Source: Niveibacterium sp. 24ML (GTDB taxonomy: Bacteria; Pseudomonadota; Gammaproteobacteria; Burkholderiales; Rhodocyclaceae). From it: a stretch of 64,000 nucleotides of DNA. This document shows, piece after piece, positions 54,757-63,999 of the stretch (positions are counted from its first letter, which is position 1; each line of letters opens with the position of its first letter). Under the pieces are notes generated by a model. That model searched no databases and had not been told where the DNA came from. It worked only from the letters and a program-made list of their open reading frames with translations. The position numbers and the translations under genes are program-made. Where the stretch lies: positions 1 to 64,000 of the forward strand of contig NZ_JAPFHA010000024.1 in the NCBI RefSeq assembly GCF_026586805.1. The letters are read 5' to 3'.

Positions 54757-55649
54757 TAGAACGAGAGCGAAGCGCGCAAGGTATTGCCGCTGATGATGCG
54801 GGTGAGCTTGTCGGCGTACATCGGGTCGGTGGCGTAGCCGCCGCGGCTGATCGCCTTGGCAAAGCCCGCCGCGTCGGGCTGGCCGGCAACCTGTGCGTAG
54901 CGCGGGTTGCTGACCAGCAGATTGGCGTAGTCGCGGAACGCCTCTTCGTAAGACCCATAGGCGCGGAAGCGTTCGGTGCTGCGCACCGGCACGCCGCCCA
55001 CGTATTCGAGCGTCGATGCATCCACGGTGGCGCCCTTCCAGCCGGCGCCAGCCTTGATGTTGAACAGGTTGAAGGACGGCGTGCCGTCGGCTCGCATGAT
55101 CTCGCCCTTGCCCCAGCCGGTTTCCAGCGCCGCATGGCCCACCACGAACTGCGTGGGCACGCCAAGCATCTTCGCCGCGTTCTGCGCATGCGCCCAGATG
55201 CGATCGACAAACCCCACCGGGCCGCCGGTTTCCGCCGGCAAACGCTGCCCGGCGGCAGGCGCTTCGGCAGACTTTGCCGTCCTGGCCCCCGGCATGATTG
55301 CCGGCGGGGGCGGCGCAGCGATGCTGCGCATGGCTTCGTCGCTGATCCCCATGCCCTTGGCCAGTTGCCGCTCCAGCGAGCGGGCAAGGCCGATGCCGCC
55401 GCCTTTTGAGAGCTGCAAGGCCAGTTGCTGATCGGCCATGCCGCGATAGAACTGGGCCGTCTCGCCATCGAAGCTCGCACCGCCAAAGGTGGTGGTTTCG
55501 CGCATCTGCTTCATGATCATCTGCACGAAGAGCGCCTCGAACTGCTGCGCAACCGCCTTCACCGCTTCGGGCGTGCGTTCGCTCGACAAGCGCTTCAGAT
55601 CGCCCAGCCGGCGGGTATCGAAAACCGAATCCTGGATCGGGGTAGCCAT
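54756..55649 (-). CDS. flgJ: Flagellar rod-assembly muramidase FlgJ
   Basis: 297 residues. The N-terminal rod-binding domain (VKAVAQQFEALFVQMIMKQM, then GETAQFYRGMADQQLALQLS) is followed by a C-terminal glucosaminidase domain (VDRIWAHAQNAAKMLGVPTQ, AALETGWGKGEI, FNLFNIKAGAGWKG) with the catalytic Glu in ETGWG. It opens peptidoglycan for the growing rod. Its stop coincides with a palindrome. Confidence 0.94.
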   Translation of the reverse strand: MATPIQDSVFDTRRLGDLKRLSSERTPEAVKAVAQQFEALFVQMIMKQMRETTTFGGASFDGETAQFYRGMADQQLALQLSKGGGIGLARSLERQLAKGMGISDEAMRSIAAPPPPAIMPGARTAKSAEAPAAGQRLPAETGGPVGFVDRIWAHAQNAAKMLGVPTQFVVGHAALETGWGKGEIMRADGTPSFNLFNIKAGAGWKGATVDASTLEYVGGVPVRSTERFRAYGSYEEAFRDYANLLVSNPRYAQVAGQPDAAGFAKAISRGGYATDPMYADKLTRIISGNTLRASLSF

Positions 55650-55658
55650 CAGGCGGCC

Positions 55659-56765
55659 TCAGATCACTTCGAGTTCGGCACGCAGCGCGCCGGCCACCTT
55701 CATTGCCTGAAGGATCGCAATCATGTCCAGCGGCGTGGCGCCCACCGCGTTGAGTGCCTTGATCACGTCAGACAGATTGGTGCCGGCCTTGACGCGCCGC
55801 AGGTTCAAACCATCCTGCTTGATATCGACCTGGGCGTTCTGCGTCACCACCGTTTGCCCTTGAGAAAGCGGCCCTGGCTGGCTGACCTGGTTGTCGGCGG
55901 TCACCGTCACCGTCAGGTTCGCGTGCGAGACCGCGCAGTCCTGCAGTTGCACCGCGCGGTTCATCACCACCGAACCGGTACGCGAGTTCACCACCACCCG
56001 GGCGATGCCCTGTTCCGGCGTGACCTCAAGGTTTTCAAGCATGCCGAGGAAGGCAACCCTGCGCTCCGGCTCAACCGGCGCGCTGACCTGGATCTGGCGG
56101 CCATCCAGCGGCATTGCAACCGGTTTTCCCATGCTGCGATTGATCGCCTCGGCAACCCGCGTGGCGGTACCAAAATCCGATTGCCGCAATTCCACCGTCA
56201 CCAGCTCGGCGCTGCCCACCGGCATCGGCACGGCACGCTCCACCGTTGCGCCGCCCGGCACCCGCCCGGCTGAAAGATGGTTCACGGTGACTTTAGAACC
56301 GCCCCCGCCCCCGGCTGCGCCATTGATCACCAGGTTGCCCTGGGCCAGGGCGTAAACATTGCCGTCGGCGCCTTTGAGCGGCGTCATCAACAAGGTGCCG
56401 CCCTTGAGGCTCTTGGCATTGCCCAGCGACGACACCGTGACATCCAGTTCCTGACCCGGCCTGGAAAACGGCGGCAGCGTTGCCGTCACCATCACGGCGG
56501 CCACGTTCTTGAGTTGCAGGTTCACGCCCGGCGGCAGGGTGATGCCCATGTTCGAGAGCATGTTGGCAATGCTCTGCACGGTGAACGGCGTTTGCGTGGT
56601 CTGGTCGCCGGTGCCGTCGAGGCCGACCACCAGGCCGTAGCCCACCAGCGGGTTGCTGCGCACACCGGCAATGGTGGCGATGTCCTTGATGCGTTCGGCA
56701 CCGTTTGCCGCAAGGCCCGGCAAGGCGAGCGCAAGGGCGAGCAAGGCATGGATGAGTGCGCGCAT
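55659..56765 (-). CDS. flgI: Flagellar P-ring protein FlgI
   Basis: 368 residues with a signal peptide (LIHALLALALALPGLAANG) and the conserved RIKDIATIAGVRSNPLVGYG, LVVGLDGTGDQTTQTPFTVQ opening. It forms the periplasmic ring around the rod. It lies between flgH and flgJ with gaps of about 10 bases. Confidence 0.96.
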   Translation of the reverse strand: MRALIHALLALALALPGLAANGAERIKDIATIAGVRSNPLVGYGLVVGLDGTGDQTTQTPFTVQSIANMLSNMGITLPPGVNLQLKNVAAVMVTATLPPFSRPGQELDVTVSSLGNAKSLKGGTLLMTPLKGADGNVYALAQGNLVINGAAGGGGGSKVTVNHLSAGRVPGGATVERAVPMPVGSAELVTVELRQSDFGTATRVAEAINRSMGKPVAMPLDGRQIQVSAPVEPERRVAFLGMLENLEVTPEQGIARVVVNSRTGSVVMNRAVQLQDCAVSHANLTVTVTADNQVSQPGPLSQGQTVVTQNAQVDIKQDGLNLRRVKAGTNLSDVIKALNAVGATPLDMIAILQAMKVAGALRAELEVI

Positions 56766-56776
56766 GATGATCCCCG

Positions 56777-57454
56777 TCAGAACGGCGTGATGACCTGGAA
56801 GAAGCGCGCGAGCCAGCCCATCTGCTGCGCATCATCGATGTAGCCGCTGCCCTTGTATTCGATCCGCGCGTCGGCCACCTTGGTCGAATCCACCGCATTG
56901 GCCACCGTCACATGCATCGGGCTGACGACGCCCGAAAATCGGATGAACTCGTCGCCCTGATTGATCGCCACCCGCTTTTCGCCGGAAACCAGCAGGTTGC
57001 CGTTGGGGTACACATCGATCACCGTGACCGTGATCGTGCCGGTGAAGTTGTTGTTGGCCGAGGACGCGCCCTTGCCGGCAAAGGTGTTGTTGGTGCTGGC
57101 AGCCAGATCAAGGCCCTGCAGGTACTTGAGCGGCACTTTCGACATCGTCGGCACGCTCGCGCCGATCTCGGATTCGCGGCTGGCGCTGCTGTTGGCGTTC
57201 TTGGTTGCGGCGGTCTTTTCGACCAGGTTGATCGTGAGCGTGTCGCCCACCATGCGCGCGCGGCGGTCTTCGAACATGCCGCGCTGGCCGGCGTTGGTGC
57301 TGAAGAGGGAACCGCCGACCGGCTCGGTCACCGGGCGCGGCTGCGGGCGGGTGGACATCGGCTGCTGCACGTTGGTCATCGGCGGCGTGACACACGCGCC
57401 GAGCAGCAGTACGGCAGCCGCGAGGGCAAGCCTTGAACACTTGGCAAGGCACAT
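56777..57454 (-). CDS. flgH: Flagellar L-ring lipoprotein FlgH
   Basis: 225 residues. The signal ends with a lipobox (LLLGACVTPP). The body has GSLFSTNAGQRGMFEDRRAR, MVGDTLTINLVEKTAATKNA and NGNLLVSGEKRVAINQGDEF, typical of FlgH. It forms the outer-membrane ring. Confidence 0.95.
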   Translation of the reverse strand: MCLAKCSRLALAAAVLLLGACVTPPMTNVQQPMSTRPQPRPVTEPVGGSLFSTNAGQRGMFEDRRARMVGDTLTINLVEKTAATKNANSSASRESEIGASVPTMSKVPLKYLQGLDLAASTNNTFAGKGASSANNNFTGTITVTVIDVYPNGNLLVSGEKRVAINQGDEFIRFSGVVSPMHVTVANAVDSTKVADARIEYKGSGYIDDAQQMGWLARFFQVITPF

Positions 57455-57464
57455 GATCAGCCCC

Positions 57465-58247
57465 TTACATCTGGCCCAGGCGGGCGAGCATCTGGTCGGC
57501 CGTGGTCACCACCTTGGAATTGAACTCGTAGGCACGCTGCGTCTGGATCAGCCCCACCAGTTCTTCGGCCACGTTCACGTTCGAGGTTTCGACATAGTTC
57601 TGATTGAGCACCCCTGCCCCGTTCGTGCCCGGCGTGGTCGGCGTTGGCGTGCCGCTCGATGCCGTTTCGAGGTAGAGGTTTTCGCCCACCGACTGCAAGC
57701 CCGCCGGATTGACGAAGGTGGCGATCTGGATCGTGCCGATCTGCGTTGGCGTGGCATTGCCTTGGGTCGTCACGGTCACCGTGCCATCCCCGCCAATCGT
57801 CACCGACTGGGCATCGGGCGGAATCGTGATCGCCGGATCAAGCGGATAGCCGTTCGAAGTCACTATCTGCCCGGTGCTGTCCTTCTGGAACGACCCGTCG
57901 CGCGTGTAGCCGATCGTGCCGTCCGGCAGCAGGATCTGGAACATGCCCGGGCCCTGGATCGCCACATCGAGCGTGTTGCTCGTCTGCTGCAAGTTGCCCT
58001 GAGTCATCGCGCGAACGGTGGCAACCGGCTTGACGCCAGTGCCCAGTTGCAGCCCGGAGGGAATCTGCGTCTGTTGCGAGGACTGCGCACCCGGCTGGCG
58101 GATCGTCTGGTAGATCAGGTCCTCGAACACCGCACGCGCGCGCTTGTACCCGTTGGTACTGACGTTGGCGAGGTTGTTCGAGATCACGTCCAGCTGCATC
58201 TGCTGGGCATCGAGGCCGGTTCGTGCAACCCAAAGTGCGGGAATCAT
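57465..58247 (-). CDS. flgG: Distal rod protein FlgG
   Basis: 260 residues from ATG 58247. [40 protein letters not shown] at the N-terminus and [20 protein letters not shown] at the C-terminus are diagnostic. It forms the distal rod. A 97-base gap precedes it. Confidence 0.95.
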   Translation of the reverse strand: MIPALWVARTGLDAQQMQLDVISNNLANVSTNGYKRARAVFEDLIYQTIRQPGAQSSQQTQIPSGLQLGTGVKPVATVRAMTQGNLQQTSNTLDVAIQGPGMFQILLPDGTIGYTRDGSFQKDSTGQIVTSNGYPLDPAITIPPDAQSVTIGGDGTVTVTTQGNATPTQIGTIQIATFVNPAGLQSVGENLYLETASSGTPTPTTPGTNGAGVLNQNYVETSNVNVAEELVGLIQTQRAYEFNSKVVTTADQMLARLGQM

Positions 58248-58344
58248 GGTGTTTCTCCTTCTGCGCGCTGGTACAGATTCTCTGCCCACCGGCGCAAGCG
58301 GCTAGGCCGGATAAGCGGGCAAAGCCGGCCGCAATTCAAGACGC

Positions 58345-59082
58345 TCAGCGCGACGAGAGAATCTGGTCGGCCGTGCGTGCGTTCGTATCAAGCGTGGTCA
58401 GCAGCTTCGTCTGGGTTTCGAAATGCCGCGCCAGCGACATCATCTGCACCATCTGCTCGACGATGTTCACGTTGCTGCTTTCGACAAAACCACCAGCCAC
58501 GCGCACGTTCGGGTCGGCATCGGCCGGGTCGCCGCTGGCAAGGCGGAAGTAGCCATCGTCGCTGCGGCGGATCTGCGCCTCGTCCGGGTTCACCAGCTTG
58601 AGCTGGCCCACCACCTGTGCGGCATTGCGGTTACCACTTGTTGGCACCGCACTGACGGTGCCGTCTGGCGCAACCTCGTAGCGGTGATCGGGCGGCAAGG
58701 CAAGCGGCCCGCCGTCACCCAGCACCGGCATGCCACGCTCGTTGACCAACTGGCCATTGGCGTCGACCTCGAAGTGCCCACCCCGCGTGTAGGCCTCGCC
58801 ATTCGGGGTTTGCACTGCGAACCAGCCCTTGCCGTTGATGGCCATGTCCAGCGAACGCCCGGTCGCCTGCAGCGCACCCGGGGTGAAGTCGTTGGCGACG
58901 CTGGCATCCACGACAAACGCCCGCGTTGGCAAGGCGGGCGACTGGACCGGCACCGCGCGCAGGCGGTGAAGTTCGGCGCGGAACCCGTCGGTGGTGGCGT
59001 TGGAGAGGTTGTGTCCGACCGACGCCTGTTGCAGCAAAGTGCTCTTGGCGCCCGTCATCGCGGTATAGATCGCACGGTCCAT
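58345..59082 (-). CDS. flgF: Proximal rod protein FlgF
   Basis: 245 residues. DRAIYTAMTGAKSTLLQQAS, VGHNLSNATTDGFRAELHRL and the C-terminal NVNIVEQMVQMMSLARHFET match FlgF. It is a rod subunit coded between flgE and flgG as usual. Confidence 0.94.
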   Translation of the reverse strand: MDRAIYTAMTGAKSTLLQQASVGHNLSNATTDGFRAELHRLRAVPVQSPALPTRAFVVDASVANDFTPGALQATGRSLDMAINGKGWFAVQTPNGEAYTRGGHFEVDANGQLVNERGMPVLGDGGPLALPPDHRYEVAPDGTVSAVPTSGNRNAAQVVGQLKLVNPDEAQIRRSDDGYFRLASGDPADADPNVRVAGGFVESSNVNIVEQMVQMMSLARHFETQTKLLTTLDTNARTADQILSSR

Positions 59083-59152
59083 TTTGAATTTCCGTTTCCG
59101 TTGGCTGTGCTGCTGTGGCTACGTGCGGGAACAACCTCTCCTCAGCCAGGCC

Positions 59153-60388
59153 TTAACGCAGATTCACCAGGGTCTGCAGGATCTGGTCTTGCGTCTTGAT
59201 CGATTGCGAATTCGCCTGGTAACTGCGCTGCTGGGTAATCATGTCGACCAGGGCCGACGTGATATCCACGTTCGATTCCTCTACCGCGCCCGCCTGCACC
59301 AGGCCCAGGCTGCCAGACCCAGGGCTGCCGACCAGCGGCTGGCCAGACTCAGGCGACTCGCCCCACAGGTTCTGGCCCAGAGACAGCAGGCCGTTCGGGT
59401 TGGCAAAGCTCGCCAGCACGGTCTGCCCAAGGATCTTCGACTGGCCGTTGCTGTAACGGCCCTGGATCGTGCCGTCCTGCGCAATCGTGATGCCCGACAA
59501 CCGGCCCGAGGCAAAGCCATCCTGCGTCTGGCGGTTGATGCCGAACGCGCTGCCGTACTGCGAGGAGCCAGTGAAATCCAGATTAAACGGTATCGGAGAC
59601 ACCGCGCCGAAGGACGGCGCAATGGTCGCCGTCACGGCTATCGGCATGGTTGTCGAGAGCGCGCCCGAAGTATCGAAGTTCAGCGCAACCGGCCCGGTCG
59701 CCGCAGCGCCATCCACCGAGGTGTGCATGTTCCAGGAGCCACCGCCCGCCTTGACGAAGTACATCGTGTAGATGTGCGAATTGCCCAGCGAGTCGAAGAT
59801 CGAGACCGAAGTCGATGAGTTGTACGAGAGCGGATCGGGCAGCGGTACTGCGGGCGTACTGGTGAATGGCACCGACGGCACGGCCTGGCGCGAATCCAGG
59901 TTCAGCCCCAGGCGCACCGATTCGGTCTGCTTGGGCTGCAAGTCGGCGGTATCCAGAAAGATGTCGGTCGGCGTTGCCGGCAGGATCACGCCCAGCGCAT
60001 TGGCCGGATAGCCTTGCAAACGATAGCCGGCGGTGTTGACGATGTAGCCACTCTTGTCGATTTCGAACTGCCCGTTACGGGTGTATGAAATCGCGCCACT
60101 AGGCTGCTGCACGCGGAAGAAGCCGTTGCCGTTGATCGCCAGATCCAGCGGGTTGCCGGTCGGCGTGATGTTGCCCTGGTTGAACAGTTGCGACACCCCG
60201 CCCACGTTCACGCCGATACCCACCTGCACACCGGCCGCCGCACCGTTTAGCGCCGCGGCATACACATCGCCGAATTTGGTCTGCGCGCTCTTGAAGCCGA
60301 TCGTGCTGGTGTTGGCCACGTTGTTGCTGATGACATCAAGCGCTTTCGATGCGCCGTTGAGCCCGCTGAGGCCTTGCTGGAATGCCAT
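59153..60388 (-). CDS. flgE: Flagellar hook protein FlgE
   Basis: 411 residues from ATG 60388; the frame is open upstream but AFQQGLSGLNGASKALDVIS is the true N-terminus. The core has YSNGQSKILGQTVLASFANP, and the C-terminus is ESNVDITSALVDMITQQRSY. It builds the hook. A 70-base gap separates it from flgF. Confidence 0.95.
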   Translation of the reverse strand: MAFQQGLSGLNGASKALDVISNNVANTSTIGFKSAQTKFGDVYAAALNGAAAGVQVGIGVNVGGVSQLFNQGNITPTGNPLDLAINGNGFFRVQQPSGAISYTRNGQFEIDKSGYIVNTAGYRLQGYPANALGVILPATPTDIFLDTADLQPKQTESVRLGLNLDSRQAVPSVPFTSTPAVPLPDPLSYNSSTSVSIFDSLGNSHIYTMYFVKAGGGSWNMHTSVDGAAATGPVALNFDTSGALSTTMPIAVTATIAPSFGAVSPIPFNLDFTGSSQYGSAFGINRQTQDGFASGRLSGITIAQDGTIQGRYSNGQSKILGQTVLASFANPNGLLSLGQNLWGESPESGQPLVGSPGSGSLGLVQAGAVEESNVDITSALVDMITQQRSYQANSQSIKTQDQILQTLVNLR

Positions 60389-60407
60389 GGTTCTTCTCCT
60401 CGCCCGC

Positions 60408-61106
60408 TCAGGACAGAATTCGCTTGATGTCTGACATCGAGAACGTACCCAGACGGCCGACCTCGATTTCGATGTTCTTGGCGCCGCGCACCACGCTGCT
60501 GACCGTACCCAGTTGCAGCGCGGCCGCATCAACCTTGGCGTCGCCCTGCGTCGCACTCACGCTGACGGTGTAGTTGCCGGCCGCGGCAGCCTCGCCTGCA
60601 TCGGTCTTGCCGTCCCAGGTGAAAACGTGCGAGCCGGCTTCCATGTCGCCCAGATCAATCCGGCGCACGTCATGGCCTTGCGGGTCACGGATCGTCACCA
60701 CCACCTTGTCGGCCGGCTTGCTCAGATCGACGCCACCGAGCGCCTGCCCTTCGTAAAGCTGCAAGCCCTTGCCAGCCACCAGCACACCCCGGCCGACCAT
60801 GGCCGCCGCCTGCATCGTCTCGTTCTGCTGGAAGCTGCCAAGCATCGACTCAAGCGTGCTGTTGACCTTCTTGAGCCCATCGACCGTGCTGATCTGCGCC
60901 AGTTGCGAAGTCATCTCGGCGTTGTCCATCGGGTTCAACGGGTCCTGATTCTTCAACTGCGTGGTCAGCATGGTCAGGAAACGATCCTGCGAGAGCGCTT
61001 CCTCTTCCTTGGTCTTGGCGGTGCGCTTGCCGTTGATCGAATCGAGCAGATCCGAACTGACGACGCCGCTGCCAGACGTTTTGCTGGTGTTTGACTGGAT
61101 GAACAT
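60408..61106 (-). CDS. flgD: Hook-capping protein FlgD
   Basis: 232 residues. The N-terminal DRFLTMLTTQLKNQDPLNPM signature is followed by a Tudor/Ig-like C-terminal half (MEAGSHVFTWDGKTDAGEAA). It is a scaffold for hook polymerisation and coded upstream of flgE. Confidence 0.94.
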   Translation of the reverse strand: MFIQSNTSKTSGSGVVSSDLLDSINGKRTAKTKEEEALSQDRFLTMLTTQLKNQDPLNPMDNAEMTSQLAQISTVDGLKKVNSTLESMLGSFQQNETMQAAAMVGRGVLVAGKGLQLYEGQALGGVDLSKPADKVVVTIRDPQGHDVRRIDLGDMEAGSHVFTWDGKTDAGEAAAAGNYTVSVSATQGDAKVDAAALQLGTVSSVVRGAKNIEIEVGRLGTFSMSDIKRILS

Positions 61107-61119
61107 GTGCTACTCCTGC

Positions 61120-61527
61120 TTAACCCTGACCAATTTGCAGCGTGCGCTGCATCAGGGTCTTGGCGGTGTTCATGACTTCAGCGTTGGTCTGGTACGAACG
61201 CGACGCCGAGAGCATGTTCACCATCTCTTCAACCACATCGACGTTGGGCATTTGCACATACCCATCGGCGTTGGCAGCCGGGTTCTTCGGGTCATACACG
61301 GTGCGGGGCGGCGCGGCCGACTCCACCACCTGCTTGACCTGCACGCCCATCGACGCACCGTTGCCCATCGGGGTGGCCTGGAACACCACCTGCTTGGCGC
61401 GGTAGGGCTGGCCGTTTGCCTGAACCACGCTTTCCGCGTTGGCCATATTGCTGGCGACGGCGTTGAGGCGAACCGACTGTGCGCTGAGCGCAGACCCGGC
61501 AACATTGAATACGGTGAGCATGCTCAT
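61120..61527 (-). CDS. flgC: Proximal rod protein FlgC
   Basis: 135 residues. [28 protein letters not shown] at the start and [20 protein letters not shown] near the end are diagnostic of FlgC. flgB precedes it with a 15-base gap. Confidence 0.95.
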   Translation of the reverse strand: MSMLTVFNVAGSALSAQSVRLNAVASNMANAESVVQANGQPYRAKQVVFQATPMGNGASMGVQVKQVVESAAPPRTVYDPKNPAANADGYVQMPNVDVVEEMVNMLSASRSYQTNAEVMNTAKTLMQRTLQIGQG

Positions 61528-61542
61528 GATCGCGATCTCCGC

Positions 61543-61950
61543 TTACTGGCCGGCAATCGCCTGCTGCATCGAACGCATCAGCCCGTTGATGAAGGTCAGG
61601 CTGGCCTCGTACTGCACGGCGTTCTCCGCAAACGCGGCCCGTTCGGTATCCATATCGACGGTGTTGCCATCGACTGCCGATTGATGCTCGGTGCGGTACT
61701 TGACGAAGGGCGTCATCGGCGATTTCTCACCCCCTTCGATATGCCGCGGCGCGCTGGTTGCCAGTGCAAGCGGCTTGACCTTGCCATTCAGTGCCCCCAT
61801 GAGAGCCTCCTTGAAGTCGATGTCCCGCGCCTTGTAGTGCGGGGTGTCGGCATTGGCGATGTTGGCTGCGAGCAACTCCTGGCGATAGGCACGCGCATTG
61901 AGTGCGGCTTGCTGGAATCCAAGGTGACGGTCAATCGCGGTCATGGTCAT
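61543..61950 (-). CDS. flgB: Proximal rod protein FlgB
   Basis: 135 residues from ATG 61950, with GGAGA just upstream; ATG 61944 is an alternative. LGFQQAALNARAYRQELLAA, NIANADTPHYKARDIDF and the C-terminal AENAVQYEASLTFINGLMRS fit FlgB. It is the first gene of the flgBCDEFGHIJ operon, driven by a sigma-54 promoter 60-75 bases upstream. Confidence 0.95.
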   Translation of the reverse strand: MTMTAIDRHLGFQQAALNARAYRQELLAANIANADTPHYKARDIDFKEALMGALNGKVKPLALATSAPRHIEGGEKSPMTPFVKYRTEHQSAVDGNTVDMDTERAAFAENAVQYEASLTFINGLMRSMQQAIAGQ

Positions 61951-62008
61951 CGCATTTCTCCTGGTGGCTCGGTCTGCAAAGGCGGGCCGATTCACCCAAG
62001 CCATGCTT

Positions 62009-62024
62009 TGCAGCTTCCGTGCCA
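62009..62024 (-). promoter_or_regulatory. Sigma-54 promoter of the flgB operon
   Basis: The minus strand reads TGGCACGGAAGCTGCA: -24 GG and -12 GC exactly 10 bases apart, with only one mismatch to TGGCACG-N4-TTGCW. The predicted start is about 48 bases before the flgB ATG. It is expected to depend on FlrC. Confidence 0.8.
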
Positions 62025-62163
62025 GCATTGTCAGCGCCGTCGGCATCAGCCCTTGCGGCGAATAGACAGGCATTCGGGCGGCAATTCATGCACTTGCTGC
62101 CGCCAGGGCCGGCAAGCCTTGCCGCCTCGCGCGGCAATCGGCCGCCGTGTGACAATCGGGCCC

Positions 62164-62874
62164 ATGAGACCGAGCCTCCGCCGCTACCTCACCGCCCTGC
62201 CCTGCGCCACGCTGCTCGCCGCCCTCACGCCGGGCGCGAGCCAGGCGGCCATGAGCGAAGCCCAGGCGGCCATCCACTCCGCCGTCACCACCTACCTCGC
62301 CCGCGAAGCGGCCGCCTTCCCCGGCCGCGTCAGCGTGCAAATCGGCGAGAACGCGATCCCCCGTAATGCAAAGCCATGCCCGGCCCTGCAACTGGGCTTG
62401 CCGGCCGGGCAGCGCGCCTGGGGCAAAACCACCGTCGGCGTGCGTTGCGCGGCGCCGTCATGGGCGATGTACGTGCCGGCGCGGGTTGTCATTGAAGGCA
62501 GCTATCTGGTTGCCGCCCGCCCGCTCGCGGCCGGGGCCAGGCTTGAATCGGCAGACTGGGAGATCCGCACCGGCGATATCGCCAGCCAGCCCCCCGGCGT
62601 GCTGACCGACCCAAGCCAGGCGCTCGGGCGAACGCTGCGTCAGCCGGTGTCCGGCGGGCTTGCCTTGCGCAGCAACCAGCTGCTGGTGGTGCAAGCCGTG
62701 GAACGCGGGCAGCGCGTTCGGGTCACAAGCAGTGGCGGCGGTTTTGAGGTAGCCAACGAAGGCGTCGCGCTTGCCGCCGCGGCCGAAGGGCAAGTGGTGC
62801 AGGTGCGGCTCGATTCGGGCCGGGTGCTGCAAGGCGTGGCCCGCGCCGGTGGCCGCGTTGAGGTCGGCCAGTAG
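62164..62874 (+). CDS. flgA: P-ring assembly chaperone FlgA
   Basis: 236 residues from ATG 62164; the frame is open far upstream but the signal peptide (LTALPCATLLAALTPGASQA) fixes the start. The C-terminal SAF domain has ARPLAAGARLESADWEIRTG and LGRTLRQPVSGGLALRSNQL. It helps FlgI polymerise in the periplasm. It is divergent from flgB. Confidence 0.93.
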   Translation: MRPSLRRYLTALPCATLLAALTPGASQAAMSEAQAAIHSAVTTYLAREAAAFPGRVSVQIGENAIPRNAKPCPALQLGLPAGQRAWGKTTVGVRCAAPSWAMYVPARVVIEGSYLVAARPLAAGARLESADWEIRTGDIASQPPGVLTDPSQALGRTLRQPVSGGLALRSNQLLVVQAVERGQRVRVTSSGGGFEVANEGVALAAAAEGQVVQVRLDSGRVLQGVARAGGRVEVGQ

Positions 62875-62896
62875 GCATTCAGCATCAAAAAATGTT

Positions 62897-62923
62897 TAAA
62901 GTTCCGTGCGATAGCGCCGTTAA
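62897..62923 (+). promoter_or_regulatory. FliA (sigma-28) promoter of flgMN
   Basis: TAAAGTTC (62897-62904), 11 bases, then GCCGTTAA (62916-62923): 14 of 16 positions match TAAAGTTT-N11-GCCGATAA. It lies in the flgA-flgM gap, about 97 bases before the flgM ATG, so FliA would drive its own anti-sigma factor and flgN. Confidence 0.85.
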
Positions 62924-63019
62924 ACCTGACAACAAGCCGAAGAAGCAAACACGGGTGGTGCAACCCTACAGGTCGCCACGCCCGCGGGCGCTTTGAAAAG
63001 GCATAACAGGAGCGACATC

Positions 63020-63325
63020 ATGAAAATCGAAGGTTCATACAAGGGCGCCGCCCCAGCGGGCGAAGTAAAGGCGCGAGGTCCGCAAGAGCGTGTAGCGAAA
63101 CCAGGCGCCGAAGGCGGCTCGAAAGTCGACGTTTCGTCGCTCGGAGCCCGCCTGCAGCAACTCGAAGGCGCCATTGCCAACGTGCCCGAAGTGGACGCGG
63201 CCAAAGTGGGCGAACTCAAGCAAGCCATTTCCGAGGGGCGCTTCCGCGTCAACCCGGACAAGGTAGCCGACGGGCTGCTTGAGAGTGTTCGCCAGATGCT
63301 TCAGGCACAACCGCGCCAAGCGTGA
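63020..63325 (+). CDS. flgM: Anti-sigma-28 factor FlgM
   Basis: 101 residues from ATG 63020 with AGGAG at 63008-63012. The N-terminal half is disordered and polar; the C-terminal helices VDAAKVGELKQAISEGRFRV, NPDKVADGLLESV are the FliA-binding part. FlgM holds FliA until exported after hook completion. Confidence 0.93.
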   Translation: MKIEGSYKGAAPAGEVKARGPQERVAKPGAEGGSKVDVSSLGARLQQLEGAIANVPEVDAAKVGELKQAISEGRFRVNPDKVADGLLESVRQMLQAQPRQA

Positions 63326-63356
63326 TGCCTGAAACGCCCCGCGCTGAAAGCAACGT

Positions 63357-63833
63357 CTGAACCCGAACGCACTGCTCCAGGCACAGTTTTCCGCTCTGCT
63401 GGCCGAATCAATCGGCCAGCTGGAGCGGTTTGTCCGTTTACTGGAAGACGAGCACGAAATGCTGCTCGCCACCCGCGTCGAAGCGCTGCTGGCCTTGGCG
63501 GAAGACAAGACGGCGGCCGTGCGCCAGTTGCAGCAATCGGAGAACGCCCGCGCAATGCTGCTTGGGCGGGCTGGCATTGATGCACGGCACGGCAAGGTGA
63601 CAAGCTTCATCGAAACCTTGCCGGATGCAGGCCGCAAGGCCTGGGCGCGTTACCTCGAACTGGCCGCCACCGCGCAAGCGATGAACCAGCGCAACGGCAC
63701 CTTCATCCGCGATCAGCTGCGCGCAAGCCAGCAAGCCATGGCGATCCTGCTCGCAAACAGCGGCCCCAATCTATACGACGCCAGCGGGATGTCTTCGGCG
63801 CGCCCAAGCGGGCGCCTGTTCGGCCGGGCCTGA
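63357..63833 (+). CDS. flgN: Flagellar export chaperone FlgN (probable CTG start)
   Basis: 158 residues if translated from CTG 63357. Codons upstream of the first ATG (63459) in the same frame encode LNPNALLQAQFSALLAESIG, QLERFVRLLEDEHE, which is the expected FlgN N-terminal helix, so an ATG start (124 residues) would cut the chaperone fold. An in-frame stop at 63345-63347 limits the start to the next few codons, none of them ATG, GTG or TTG. The rest is helical (LLATRVEALLALAEDKTAAV), ending RLFGRA. FlgN chaperones FlgK and FlgL. Confidence 0.8.
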   Translation: MNPNALLQAQFSALLAESIGQLERFVRLLEDEHEMLLATRVEALLALAEDKTAAVRQLQQSENARAMLLGRAGIDARHGKVTSFIETLPDAGRKAWARYLELAATAQAMNQRNGTFIRDQLRASQQAMAILLANSGPNLYDASGMSSARPSGRLFGRA

Positions 63834-63888
63834 TCCGCCCGCAGCGCGAAAACCGGCTGCCCCCCCTTACAGCGCCCCGAACCAGACC

Positions 63889-63999
63889 CTATTCAGGCAG
63901 TGTCGCCCCCAAGGCGCCGCCACCCGACGACGGCGTCACCGGGCCGACCGTCGGCCCTTCGGCCACCGGCGGCAGCATCGATTCGACATGAATACTGAC
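63889..63999 (-). CDS. C-terminal end of a protein running off the window
   Basis: The minus strand from 63999 is open for 36 codons to TAG (63889-63891). The peptide, beginning VSIHVESMLPPVAEGPTVGP and ending GATLPE, is Gly/Pro/Ser-rich like a flexible tail. The family is unknown; in related clusters a PilZ-type flagellar brake gene can follow flgN, but nothing here proves that. Confidence 0.4.
   Translation of the reverse strand, partial: VSIHVESMLPPVAEGPTVGPVTPSSGGGALGATLPE

Noticed and set aside
60961-62163. Open plus-strand frame extending far upstream of flgA
   Set aside because: It runs through flgD-flgB in antisense; the signal peptide at 62164 sets the real start.
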